DNA of 64,000 bases from Martinezella rhizogenes (lineage in GTDB: Bacteria > Pseudomonadota > Alphaproteobacteria > Rhizobiales > Rhizobiaceae): the NCBI RefSeq assembly GCF_007002745.1, contig NZ_SGNY01000006.1, positions 310,001 through 374,000 on the forward strand, read 5' to 3'. The translations under genes were made by a program, and so were the position numbers. Below are positions 19,348-28,497 of this stretch, in pieces (positions within the stretch are counted from its first letter, which is position 1; each line of letters opens with the position of its first letter). A model generated the notes under the pieces. The model made no database searches. It saw only the letters and a program-made list of their open reading frames with translations, and was not told where the DNA came from.

Positions 19348-20556
19348 TCACGCGGAGAGTGTGATCGGCGTCCGTTCGCCCTCGGGCGGCAGCCATTCGG
19401 CGATCCGTTTCGATATATTTTCCAGACCGTCGAGCTTCAGCTCCCGCGAATTGACGGAGGGCGGTGCACGGCCGGGCAGGGCTTTGAGAGCTTCCGCCAT
19501 TTTTGCGGGGTTTTCGGCATCCTCCGGCAAAAGCATGTCGAAAAGGCCGAGTTCCGAGGCGCGGCTGGCGCGGATCAGCTGCTCTTCCCGCGGCACGGTG
19601 CGCGGCACGACGAGGGCGGGCTTGTCGAAGGACAAAATCTCGCAGACGGTGTTATAGCCGCCCATCGACACGACGGCCTGGGCGCCGGCAACGAGATCTT
19701 CCATGCGGTTGTCGAATTCGATGATCTCGATATGCTGAATATCGGCGACGCTGCTCATGAAGCGCTGACGCTGATCCGCCGGCATATAGGGGCCGAGAAC
19801 CACCAGTGCCTTGTGGGTCAGTTCCGGATCATGGCGGTACGCATTGATGACATCGTCGATCAATTCGCTACCATCTCCGCCGCCGCCGGTGGTGATGAGA
19901 AGGTAATCGCCTTCCGGCCGGTGCGCCACGGTTTCCGCCTGCGTTTTGGATCGCTGCAGGAAGCCGACGAAATCCATCTTGTCACGAACGTTTTCGGGAA
20001 CATCCAGTCCTGTCAGCGGGTCGTGGAAATCCGGCGGGCCATAAACCCAGACATGGTCATAAAACTGGCCGATCTTGGTCATGACATTGTTGCGCTTCCA
20101 CTCGGCTTCGAGCAGTTGTGGCGCATCCATGACATCGCGCAGGCCGATGACGAGCTTGGTTCCCTGTCCCTTTAGATACGCAAGCGTTTCCTCCACTTCA
20201 CCGCGCAGACCCATGGGTTCCTTGTCGACGATGAAGATGTCAGGCTTAAAGCTTTCGGCGGTATGATAAATGATGGAGCGGCGCATCTTCAGGGTTTCCT
20301 GAAGATCGATATGCCTGTCCATCGAAGTGTATTCGCCATTGCGCAGCTTGATGACACTCGGGATCTTCACGAAATCGACACGGGCGCGATAATCGAAAGC
20401 ACCGGCAATGGTGGCGCCCGAAATGATGAGGACGTTGAGGCCGCGATAATCCTCCACCAGCGCATGTGCGATCGTGCGACACCGCCGCAGATGTCCGAGG
20501 CCGAAAGAATCGTGGCTGTACATGAGAATACGCGCGTCGTTCAAACGGGAGGTCAT
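19348..20556 (-). CDS. Glycosyltransferase, MurG/GT28-like fold (first gene of GT trio)
   Basis: The 402-residue GT-B protein has an N-terminal SHDSFGLGHLRRCRTIAHAL loop. The C-terminal donor site includes LITTGGGGDGSEL and VVSMGGYNTVCEILSFDKP. ATG 20556 has GAGG upstream. It starts 72 bp after the ABC permease gene on the same strand, so the trio may be read through from the transporter operon. It is a diverged paralogue of the gene at 16908-18059. Confidence 0.82.
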   Translation of the reverse strand: MTSRLNDARILMYSHDSFGLGHLRRCRTIAHALVEDYRGLNVLIISGATIAGAFDYRARVDFVKIPSVIKLRNGEYTSMDRHIDLQETLKMRRSIIYHTAESFKPDIFIVDKEPMGLRGEVEETLAYLKGQGTKLVIGLRDVMDAPQLLEAEWKRNNVMTKIGQFYDHVWVYGPPDFHDPLTGLDVPENVRDKMDFVGFLQRSKTQAETVAHRPEGDYLLITTGGGGDGSELIDDVINAYRHDPELTHKALVVLGPYMPADQRQRFMSSVADIQHIEIIEFDNRMEDLVAGAQAVVSMGGYNTVCEILSFDKPALVVPRTVPREEQLIRASRASELGLFDMLLPEDAENPAKMAEALKALPGRAPPSVNSRELKLDGLENISKRIAEWLPPEGERTPITLSA

Positions 20557-20628
20557 GGGCCACACCTCTTGTTGCCTTTCACGATAAAGGCGATGGCGGA
20601 AAGGCAGTTCATCAAGGCGTGTTCCATT

Positions 20629-21804
20629 TTATCTGAAGGGATCCGCAGCATCACGTAGTCCGTCACCGAAGAAATTAAAGGCCAGAATGACGAGAACGAC
20701 TGGGATCGTCGGTATGAGAAGCCACGGATATAGCGCAATGACGCTGACGCTGCGCGCTTCCGTGAGCAGAATTCCCCAACTTGTGATCGGCGGGCGCAGA
20801 CCAAGGCCGAGGAAGCTCAGCGCGGTTTCGCCGAGGATCATGCCCGGTATCGTCAATGTGGCCGAGGCGATGAGATGCGACATGAAGCCGGGAATAAGAT
20901 GTCTGCCGATGATGCGCGGTGTGCCCGCACCCATCAATTGTGCAGCCAAAACATAGTCTTCCTCGCGAAGCGCCAGCAATTTCGAGCGCACGGCACGCGC
21001 CAGCCCTGTCCAGTCCAGCATGCCGAGAATGATGGTGATGCCAAGGTAGACGAGGATCGGGCTCCAGGTCACCGGCATGATCGCCGCAAGCGCCAGCCAC
21101 AGCGGAATGCTCGGAATGGATTGCAGGACCTCAATGATGCGCTGGACAATCAAATCGAAGGTGCCGCCGCGATAACCGGCGAGACCGCCGATCACAATGC
21201 CGAGAACGAAGCTCATGGCGACGCCGAGAAGGCCGATGGTGAGCGAGATGCGCGCACCATAGATGATGCGCGACAGAACATCGCGTCCGAGGCGGTCGGT
21301 GCCGAGCAGGAACATTTCGCCGCCTTCAGCCGGGCAGACGAAGTGGGTCCTGCCCTCGAACATGCCCCAGAAACGGTAGGTATCGCCCTTGCAGAAGAAA
21401 CGCAGCGGCTGAACATCCGTCGGCACGTCGCGATAGACACGCCGCAGATTGTCCATGTCGAGCGTCATTTCCCGGCCGTATACGAAAGGCCCGACAAACT
21501 TTCCGTTGTCGAACAAATGAATGGCCTGCGGCGGAGCGTAGATATGCTCGATATTGCGGGTATGGAGATTGTAAGGCGCGAGGAACTCGCTGATTAGGAT
21601 CGAAAGATAAAGCACCACCAGAAACGCGCCGGACCAGACGGCGATCTTGTGCTGGCGGAACTGCCACCACATGAGTTTCAGCTGCGATGCCTTGCTGAAG
21701 GCCGCCATGCCAGACGTGTTCGGTTCGATCAGGGATGGATCGAAAGGCGCGGTCGAAACGTAATGGGGCAGTGCTTCGCCTGCTTTCGGGATGGATGAAG
21801 TCAT
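20629..21804 (-). CDS. Peptide-type ABC transporter permease (OppC/YejE-like)
   Basis: The 391-residue inner-membrane protein has an N-terminal cytoplasmic tail and one membrane segment (about 55-75). A long periplasmic insertion (about residues 80-170) follows before GTDRLGRDVLSRIIYGARISL, which begins the permease core. The EAA-type loop is present (AAQLMGAGTPRIIGRHLIPG). The long N-terminal insertion is a YejE/OppC feature. The start overlaps the partner permease's stop (ATGA, 21801-21804). It pairs with the YejB-like subunit; cargo may be oligopeptides or muropeptides. Confidence 0.9.
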   Translation of the reverse strand: MTSSIPKAGEALPHYVSTAPFDPSLIEPNTSGMAAFSKASQLKLMWWQFRQHKIAVWSGAFLVVLYLSILISEFLAPYNLHTRNIEHIYAPPQAIHLFDNGKFVGPFVYGREMTLDMDNLRRVYRDVPTDVQPLRFFCKGDTYRFWGMFEGRTHFVCPAEGGEMFLLGTDRLGRDVLSRIIYGARISLTIGLLGVAMSFVLGIVIGGLAGYRGGTFDLIVQRIIEVLQSIPSIPLWLALAAIMPVTWSPILVYLGITIILGMLDWTGLARAVRSKLLALREEDYVLAAQLMGAGTPRIIGRHLIPGFMSHLIASATLTIPGMILGETALSFLGLGLRPPITSWGILLTEARSVSVIALYPWLLIPTIPVVLVILAFNFFGDGLRDAADPFR

Positions 21805-22799
21805 TTGACGTTACCACCTCCGAAGCGGATTCTCGGGTCGAGTATGGCAAGGGCGATATCCGATACCAGAACGCCGATCACCGTCAGGAAAGCCAGGAAC
21901 ATCAGGAACGAACCGGCCAGATACATGTCCTGGCTCTGCAGTGCCCTGATGAGCATGGGACCAGTGGTTTCGAGCGACAGGACAACGGCGGTGATTTCCG
22001 CGCCTGATATGATGGCGGGCAGGATCGAGCCGATATCCGAGATGAAGAAATTCAGCGCCATGCGCAGCGGATATTTGGTCAGCACCTTGAAGGGGTGCAG
22101 GCCCTTGGCGCGGGCGGTGACGACATATTGTTTCTGCAATTCGTCCAGAAGGTTGGCGCGCAGGCGGCGGATCATGCCGGCTGTGCCGGCCGTTCCGATG
22201 ATAAGGACGGGTATCCAGATATGCTCGAGGATCGATCTGAACTTCGCCCAGCTCATCGCCTGGTTCAGATATTCGCGGTCCATCAGATGGCCGATGGAGA
22301 TGCCGAACCAGATATTGGCGAAATACATCAGGATCAGCGCCAGCATGAAGTTGGGGATGGCGATGCCGAGCAGGCCAAGAAAGGTCAGGCCATAATCGCC
22401 CCAGCTGTATTTATGCGTGGCAGAGTAGATGCCGATTGGAAAGGCGATCAGCCAGGTGACGATGATGGTGAGGAACGACACCAGAACCGTGAGCCAGAGG
22501 CGGTCTCCGACGACATCGCTCACAGGTAGCTGATATTCGAAGGAATAACCGAAATCACCGACCAGCATGCCAGTCGCCCAGCGGAAGTAGCGGATCGGAG
22601 CAGGCTGGTCGAAACCGTAGCGGACGCGCAGCTCCTCGATTTCGGCAAGGTTGGCCGTCTCGCCCATGGCGCGCAATTCGGCGACATAGCTTTCGAAATA
22701 ATCGCCCGGCGGCAGTTCGATGATGGTGAAGACCAGCATCGAGATCAAGATCAGCGTGGGGATCATCACGAGGATGCGCTTGAGAACATATCGCAGCAT
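21801..22799 (-). CDS. Peptide-type ABC transporter permease (OppB/YejB-like)
   Basis: The 332-residue permease starts MLRYVLKRILVMIPTLILIS, the standard beginning of OppB/DppB proteins. It contains the EAA-type segment TARAKGLHPFKVLTKYPLRM. ATG 22799 lies one base after the SBP stop; an open frame upstream to 22976 is an overlap artefact. The segment after the first helix holds a periplasmic loop ending RYGFDQPAPIRYFRW, common in this family. It forms the channel with the YejE-like subunit. Confidence 0.9.
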   Translation of the reverse strand: MLRYVLKRILVMIPTLILISMLVFTIIELPPGDYFESYVAELRAMGETANLAEIEELRVRYGFDQPAPIRYFRWATGMLVGDFGYSFEYQLPVSDVVGDRLWLTVLVSFLTIIVTWLIAFPIGIYSATHKYSWGDYGLTFLGLLGIAIPNFMLALILMYFANIWFGISIGHLMDREYLNQAMSWAKFRSILEHIWIPVLIIGTAGTAGMIRRLRANLLDELQKQYVVTARAKGLHPFKVLTKYPLRMALNFFISDIGSILPAIISGAEITAVVLSLETTGPMLIRALQSQDMYLAGSFLMFLAFLTVIGVLVSDIALAILDPRIRFGGGNVK

Positions 22800-22800
22800 A

Positions 22801-24702
22801 TCAGGCGTCCCCGTCGTACCAGAAGGCATCCGGCAGGTAGACGCCAAGATACGATGTGGGTTCATAACCAAAAAGCGCCTTTTCGGGCACGTTTCGCATG
22901 CGTTTGACATGGACGACAGGCTGAAGCGCGCCGTTGACGATGCCGATGGAAAACACCTGCTGTGTGTAGATGCCAAGCATTTCCAGCCAGATGGCCTCGC
23001 GCTCTTCCTCTGTGACGCTTCGACGCCATTTTTTCAGGAGGTCGAGCAGATGTGCCGCCTCCGGCAAATCGGGCTCCTTGCCCTCGCGGCCGCCGGACAG
23101 ATAATGGATGCCCCAGACCGGCCATTGCAACTGGTCGTCACCGGTGGGCGCAAGGCCGGATGGCAACATGTCCGGGGTGGGCACACCATTGTCCATGCCC
23201 ATCCATACCGACATCATCACCTCGCCGCCCATGGCGCGCTTGCGGAAGACGTCGCGCTGGGTGGGGCGGACAGAAACCGCAATGCCGATATGCCGCCAGT
23301 GATCCGTCACCAGTTCCATCACATCGGTTTCAAGCGTGCTCTCGCCTGTCGTCTCGACGATGATGTAGGCCGGACGACCGTCTGGAAGGAGCCTTATGCC
23401 GGCATTGTCGCGCTTGTCGAGGCCCACTTCATCGAGCAGCCTGTTGGCTGTTGCGCGATCGAAGGCGCTCCAGGCTTCGGCAAATTCCGGCCGGTAGAGC
23501 GGGCTTTCCGGCAGAACCGTGTCGGCACTTTCCTTCGCCAGCCCGTAAAAACAGACCATGTTGATTTCATGCCGGTTGATCGCAAGGGACATTGCACGGC
23601 GCACCCGCACGTCCTGGAAATAACCCCGCCATACCGGGTCGGCGCAATTGAGGTTCGGCAGAAGCGCAACACGCGATCCCTGCGAGCGCTTGTACAGGTT
23701 GACCTTCAGGGGGAAACGCTTTTCGGCATCCTTCAGGAAGGTGTAGTCGGCGAAATCGAGGCCGAAATATTGCAAGTCACTGTCGCCGGATGCCGTCTTG
23801 GCCGAGATGATATCGGAGGAGGTGACGTTCAGCAGGAAGCGATCGAGATAGGGCAACTGCAGGCCGTTTTCATCGACACGGTGATAATAGGGGTTGCGCT
23901 CGAATACGAACTGTTCGGCCGGCGGCGAGGTCGTGTTGCGCCATGCGTCCAGCGTCGGCAAAGCCGGGTTTTCCGGACGCACCTGCCGCGACATCTTGAT
24001 ATGCAGCCCGCTCCAGTCATCCGCCTTGTTCTTCTTGATGAGTTTGGCGAGATTTTCGGCAGTCTGATATTTGATGTGGAACTGCTTCATATAAGCGGCG
24101 GGCAGGAACAGTCTCGCCGGCGAGGCAGCCGCAAGTTTCGCCAGAAAATCCGGGTTCGGGCCTTCCCAGGTGTAACGCACGGTCAGCCGGTCGATGACTT
24201 CGATCAGGGGCGGATTGCTGTTGACCAGAAGTTCGATCGGTGGACCGCCCTTATGGATTTCCTTGTTGAGGGCGACATCCTCCCAGAAATAGCGGAAATC
24301 CTCCGAGGTAAAGTCGCTGCCATCGGACCATTTGTGACCCTCGCGCAGCTTGAAGGTGAAGATGCGTTCTTCCTGAACGTCGTAGCTTTCCAGAATGTCC
24401 GGGTGCAGCTCGAATTTTTCGTCATAACCGACCAGCCGGGCATAGTTGCTTATCGGCATAAGCCTGATATCGCGTTGGCCGCCGATGAGCATGCGCACGG
24501 AGCCGCCATGTTTTCCCGGCTCGCGGCCGAGCGATTTCATATTCATGACGCGGGGGTTTTTCGGCAGACGTTCCGCAACGTCGGGCAACTCGCCCTTTTC
24601 CCGCTTTTCCTTGAAATAATCAGGGTCGGTATAGGCGGCGCGCGCATAGGCCGGCAGGAAGACGGAGGCCATGAGGGCGAGAGTGGTGCGGCGCGTGATC
24701 AA
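22801..24702 (-). CDS. Family-5 (peptide/oligosaccharide) ABC substrate-binding protein
   Basis: The 633-residue periplasmic protein has an N-terminal signal (MITRRTTLALMASVFLPAYA, cleavage near residue 22). Family-5 blocks include FKLREGHKWSDGSDFTSEDF near 117 and VRRAMSLAINRHEIN near 390. At about 630 residues it is larger than DppA/OppA, like YejA-type proteins. The start is TTG 24702, which overlaps the ATPase stop as TTGA and has GGGAG upstream; ATG 24672 would cut off the Arg-Arg n-region. Ligand unknown. Confidence 0.9.
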   Translation of the reverse strand: MITRRTTLALMASVFLPAYARAAYTDPDYFKEKREKGELPDVAERLPKNPRVMNMKSLGREPGKHGGSVRMLIGGQRDIRLMPISNYARLVGYDEKFELHPDILESYDVQEERIFTFKLREGHKWSDGSDFTSEDFRYFWEDVALNKEIHKGGPPIELLVNSNPPLIEVIDRLTVRYTWEGPNPDFLAKLAAASPARLFLPAAYMKQFHIKYQTAENLAKLIKKNKADDWSGLHIKMSRQVRPENPALPTLDAWRNTTSPPAEQFVFERNPYYHRVDENGLQLPYLDRFLLNVTSSDIISAKTASGDSDLQYFGLDFADYTFLKDAEKRFPLKVNLYKRSQGSRVALLPNLNCADPVWRGYFQDVRVRRAMSLAINRHEINMVCFYGLAKESADTVLPESPLYRPEFAEAWSAFDRATANRLLDEVGLDKRDNAGIRLLPDGRPAYIIVETTGESTLETDVMELVTDHWRHIGIAVSVRPTQRDVFRKRAMGGEVMMSVWMGMDNGVPTPDMLPSGLAPTGDDQLQWPVWGIHYLSGGREGKEPDLPEAAHLLDLLKKWRRSVTEEEREAIWLEMLGIYTQQVFSIGIVNGALQPVVHVKRMRNVPEKALFGYEPTSYLGVYLPDAFWYDGDA

Positions 24703-26591
24703 GGGCGAAGCTCCCGGATATCGACGTTGCCGTTTGCGAGAACAAAATGGCCGTCGCCCAGATCGGCGGAAATCATGTCGCCATCACCCTCGTCACGAAA
24801 CTGTTTGCCCCAGTCGAATTTGCCCGTCGCGCTGATCTTGCCGATGGTGCGGAAATCAAGCGGACGGTCGAGGTCGGGAAAGGGCACGGCCGCCAGCAGC
24901 GATTTCGTGTAGGGATGCACGGGGGAGCGCATCATGATTTCCCGCGGCGCCAGCTCAACGATGCGGCCTTCACACATCACGGCCACGCGGTCGGCCATAT
25001 AATCCACCACCGCCAGATTGTGCGAGATGAAGAGGTAGGTGAGACCGAGGTCTTTCTGCAAATCCTTGAGCAGGTTGAGAATTTGCGCCTGAACCGAGAC
25101 ATCGAGCGCAGAAACGGGTTCGTCGCAGATCAGCAGTTCTGGCCCAAGCGCCAAAGCTCTGGCAATGCCGATGCGCTGCCTTTGGCCGCCGGAGAAGCTG
25201 TGCGGATAACGGTTCAGCGCGCTTTCTCCAAGGCCGATCGCCTTGACGAGATTGCGAACTTTTTCGGCGCGGTATTTCGCATCACCCCGCCCGTGGATTT
25301 CTAGCGGCTCGCTCAGGATATTGCCGACCGTCATGCGTGGCGAGAGCGATGAGATGGGGTCCTGAAAGACCATCTGTATTTTCGAGCGCAGTTCCTTGAG
25401 GTCGCCGTCTTTGGCGTTGAGAACGTCGATGTCGCCCTGCGGACGGTGGAAGGTGACGGAGCCTTCATCCGGGCGGACGGCGCGCATGAGGATCTTGCTG
25501 ACGGTGGTCTTGCCGCTGCCGCTTTCGCCCACCAGCCCGAGGCATTCGCCACGGCGGATTTCAAAACTGACGCTGTTGACGGCCTTGGTGGCGTTGGCAT
25601 CGCCTTTGCGGAACCAGCTGGACTTGCGGGTCGTGAAGGTCTTGCTGATATTATCGACGGTCAGAAGCGGGCCGGGGGTTTTGTTCACCGCAGCGGTTTT
25701 TTTGCCGACAAGGCTTTCGTGATCAACATTGATCTCGCGTAGCGCCTTCAGCCTCTCGCCGGGCTTCATGTCGAAATGTGGCACGGCTGCCATCAGGCCC
25801 TTGAGATAGGGATGGCTTGGCGACTTGAAAATCTCGTCGACGGTCCCGGCTTCCATGATCTCGCCCTGATAGATCACGGCAACTTCATCGGCGATGTTTG
25901 CCACCACGCCGAGATCGTGGGTGATGAGCAGCATGCTCATATTCAGCCGGCTTTGCAGATCCCGCAGCAGCTTGAGGATCTGCGCCTGGATGGTCACATC
26001 AAGAGCTGTCGTCGGCTCGTCGGCGATCAGCAGCGCCGGACGACAGATCAGCGCCATGGCGATCATGGCGCGCTGGCGCATGCCGCCGGATAGTTCGAAG
26101 GGGTACATGTTCACGACCTTCTTGGGTTTGGAAAACCCCACGAGGTCGAGCGTTTCATACATTTTTTCCGCGCGTTCCGCCGGTGACAGGATGCTGTGGA
26201 TGCGCAGCGCCTCATCGATCTGATTACCGACGGTGTGCAGCGGCGAAAAGGAGGTCATTGGCTCCTGAAAAATCAGCCCGATGCGATTTCCGCGTATCGA
26301 GCGGATTTCCCGGCCGTCTTTCGGCAACTGCAACAGATCGACGGGGCCGGCTGCGGCATTCTCCGGATCTGTGAAGAGCACGCGGCCGTTCACACGCGCC
26401 GTCTTGGGATGGATGCCCATGATGGTCTGGCCGATGACGGATTTGCCCGAGCCGGATTCTCCCACAAGTGCGGTGACTTTTCCGGGAAGGATACGAAGGC
26501 TGGTGCCCCTCACGGCATCAATGGTGCCGCCCATAAGAGAAAACGAGACCCGCAGGTTTTCAATACGGAGCAAATCTGCGCCTGCGCTCAT
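24699..26591 (-). CDS. Double ATPase of peptide-type ABC transporter (YejF-like)
   Basis: The 630-residue protein fuses two nucleotide-binding domains. The first has GESGSGKSVIGQ, LSGGMRQRAMIAMAL and LLIADEPTTALD. The second has GESGSGKTTVSKIL, FSGGQRQRIGIARAL and LLICDEPVSALD. Both Walker/signature sets are intact. It is the first gene of the leftward operon (ATPase-SBP-permease-permease) and is followed by glycosyltransferases. The fused arrangement is that of YejF/GsiA. Confidence 0.92.
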   Translation of the reverse strand: MSAGADLLRIENLRVSFSLMGGTIDAVRGTSLRILPGKVTALVGESGSGKSVIGQTIMGIHPKTARVNGRVLFTDPENAAAGPVDLLQLPKDGREIRSIRGNRIGLIFQEPMTSFSPLHTVGNQIDEALRIHSILSPAERAEKMYETLDLVGFSKPKKVVNMYPFELSGGMRQRAMIAMALICRPALLIADEPTTALDVTIQAQILKLLRDLQSRLNMSMLLITHDLGVVANIADEVAVIYQGEIMEAGTVDEIFKSPSHPYLKGLMAAVPHFDMKPGERLKALREINVDHESLVGKKTAAVNKTPGPLLTVDNISKTFTTRKSSWFRKGDANATKAVNSVSFEIRRGECLGLVGESGSGKTTVSKILMRAVRPDEGSVTFHRPQGDIDVLNAKDGDLKELRSKIQMVFQDPISSLSPRMTVGNILSEPLEIHGRGDAKYRAEKVRNLVKAIGLGESALNRYPHSFSGGQRQRIGIARALALGPELLICDEPVSALDVSVQAQILNLLKDLQKDLGLTYLFISHNLAVVDYMADRVAVMCEGRIVELAPREIMMRSPVHPYTKSLLAAVPFPDLDRPLDFRTIGKISATGKFDWGKQFRDEGDGDMISADLGDGHFVLANGNVDIRELRP

Positions 26592-26802
26592 GCCAAAGGG
26601 TTCCTTGCCGTCTCTTTATCGTTGCCTTGTGACAATTTGCTCAGGAGGGCTTAAAGGCACGTTATCGCAGGGTTTGTTGTCTGTCTATGCTTCTGAAACA
26701 TCGAATTGTGCAGCAAATTCAAAGCCGGCTTCTGAAACGCGATGGCTTGCCTGACGGCTCTTGTTTGGCGATATGTTAACGAGCGTTTCTGGATGGGGAT
26801 CC

Positions 26803-27762
26803 ATGTCCGACAAGAAATATTATGACGCGCAGCTGGAGAAAGCCCGACAGTTGCAAAATGACGGCCAATATGCGGAAGCGCATGCGCTTCTCCTATCTCT
26901 GGTTGCGGCAAAAGACGGGCACCTGATGGGTGAGCGGACGGTGCTCGGTCTGCCGCGCCGGCTGCATGCGGCGCGGCTGCGTCTTGCCAAGGCGGAAGGC
27001 GATATGGTTGCCAGGATCGGTTACCAGTATACGCTGGTGCCGCCGCCTCATGTGCTGGCGAAATATGCACAGTTTTCACCGGAAGAGCGCCGCACGGTCA
27101 ATCTCAAAAGCAGGGAGGATGTGCCGCGGTTCATCCACCAGATATGGATCGGTCAAAAAGCCCCGCCGGTATCGGTGGAAGCCTGGGCAGCTCATGCCGC
27201 GAGGCACGGATATGGCTACCGTCTCTGGCGCGAGGCCGACCTTGAGCGGGAAGGCGTGTTTGCAGACGCCGTCTTCAAGACCATGCTCGATCAGGGTGAT
27301 TATCCGGGCGCGGTGGACGTGGCGCGTTATATTGTACTGGAACGATTTGGCGGCATCTATCTAGACTGCGACTGGTATCCGGCACGGGACGATGTGAGCT
27401 TCGAGGCTTTCCTGCCTCTGGTGGGGCTGACGGCATTCGATGAAAAAACGCCGCGTGATACGGGGCAGGGCAGCATGCTGCTTGCCAATTCCTTCATTGC
27501 TTCCCCGGCAGGCCATCCGGTTTTTCGCAGGATGCTGGAGGCGTTTTCCGGTGTCCTCCAGGAAATGCCGCGCGCACCGGCCTGGTGGTCGACCGGACCG
27601 CTGATTTTTACCGTCATCGCCCGGGAGGGAAGCATCAGCCTCGCACCGGCGTCGTTCGTTGCCGCGTCTCTTGCCGATCATACGCCGGTTGCGGTGGTCG
27701 AAGCGCTCCGGCAGAAGCTCAACGAGGCGAATGGGTTGCTGATCGCCTGGAAATCATGGTGA
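26803..27762 (+). CDS. GT32-like glycosyltransferase (OCH1/capsular type)
   Basis: The 319-residue protein has an N-terminal helical segment (about 1-100). The GT32 signature follows: VPRFIHQIWIGQKAPP near 120 and DVARYIVLERFGGIYLDCDW near 190, where the DxD binds metal and the sugar nucleotide. ATG 26803 follows GGGG at a suitable distance; the frame opens at 26761. It diverges from the ABC operon and its end overlaps the convergent deacetylase gene by 9 bp. Probably adds a hexose to an envelope glycan. Confidence 0.85.
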   Translation: MSDKKYYDAQLEKARQLQNDGQYAEAHALLLSLVAAKDGHLMGERTVLGLPRRLHAARLRLAKAEGDMVARIGYQYTLVPPPHVLAKYAQFSPEERRTVNLKSREDVPRFIHQIWIGQKAPPVSVEAWAAHAARHGYGYRLWREADLEREGVFADAVFKTMLDQGDYPGAVDVARYIVLERFGGIYLDCDWYPARDDVSFEAFLPLVGLTAFDEKTPRDTGQGSMLLANSFIASPAGHPVFRRMLEAFSGVLQEMPRAPAWWSTGPLIFTVIAREGSISLAPASFVAASLADHTPVAVVEALRQKLNEANGLLIAWKSW

Positions 27763-28497
27763 GATTTCGTCTACGAGGTCTCCGGAAGAGCGCCATCGAG
27801 CTGCGGGATGATTGTTGGTTGCTTCGAAAAGCCGCCGCAGAAATCGCCAGACATTCTCGTCATGCACGAGATGATGGGTGAGGATGCCGGTGGTGCCGCC
27901 CTCTTCGGCGGTCCTCAGGATGCGGGCAGCGGTTTCGGCGAAAAGGATATCGTCGTTGCGGCCGCCTCGGCTGCCGTGCCAGTCGATAACATCGACATGG
28001 GTGTTCAGACGGGGCGGCAGGGTGTTTTTCTCCGGGCCGAAAACGGACAGGGCGCGATATCCGAGAACCGCCAGTCCCTCGACGATAATGCCATCCACGC
28101 GGTTCCATGGCGGCACGAGCATCGGCACGAAACGTGTGCCATGCAGGTCGTGGAGTTTATCCAGTCCGGATTGCAATTCGTCGAGAACGAGGGAAAGCTC
28201 CCGGTGAGCGCCAAGTTCCTGTTTCTTCTCACCGTTCCCGGCATAATTTGTGTGCGACCAGCCATGCACGGCCACATGGGCAATATCTGACGCATCCAGA
28301 TATTGCGCGAGCCTGTCCGTCGTCATTTCGGGAATGACCGCGAGGGTTACCGGCACGGAAAAGCCGCGGCAAAGATCAAGCAGCGTATCGAGCGCGGATG
28401 TCGGCTCCACGGCATCGTCGTCCCGAAGCCAGAGATCGGCGGTCATGCCGCGCCGGCTGCATTCATCCAGCGCTGCAATCAGTTTTTCCACACTCAT
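27754..28497 (-). CDS. Polysaccharide deacetylase-family protein
   Basis: The 247-residue protein keeps the NodB-type layout in a divergent form: an aspartate motif LWLRDDDAVEPT near residue 25, metal-binding HGWSHTNYA near 78, VPPWNR near 127 and a late LTHH near 205. No signal peptide is visible, so it may act on a cytoplasmic or lipid-linked glycan intermediate. It overlaps the upstream GT4 as ATGA (28494-28497), indicating that the two work together. Deacetylation of a GlcNAc-type residue is the family expectation. Confidence 0.8.
   Translation of the reverse strand: MSVEKLIAALDECSRRGMTADLWLRDDDAVEPTSALDTLLDLCRGFSVPVTLAVIPEMTTDRLAQYLDASDIAHVAVHGWSHTNYAGNGEKKQELGAHRELSLVLDELQSGLDKLHDLHGTRFVPMLVPPWNRVDGIIVEGLAVLGYRALSVFGPEKNTLPPRLNTHVDVIDWHGSRGGRNDDILFAETAARILRTAEEGGTTGILTHHLVHDENVWRFLRRLFEATNNHPAARWRSSGDLVDEISP

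Noticed and set aside
22720..24912. A 730-codon rightward open frame
   Set aside because: It is fully antisense to the family-5 binding-protein gene and parts of its neighbours, and its translation has no recognisable domain; long antisense frames are common in GC-rich DNA.
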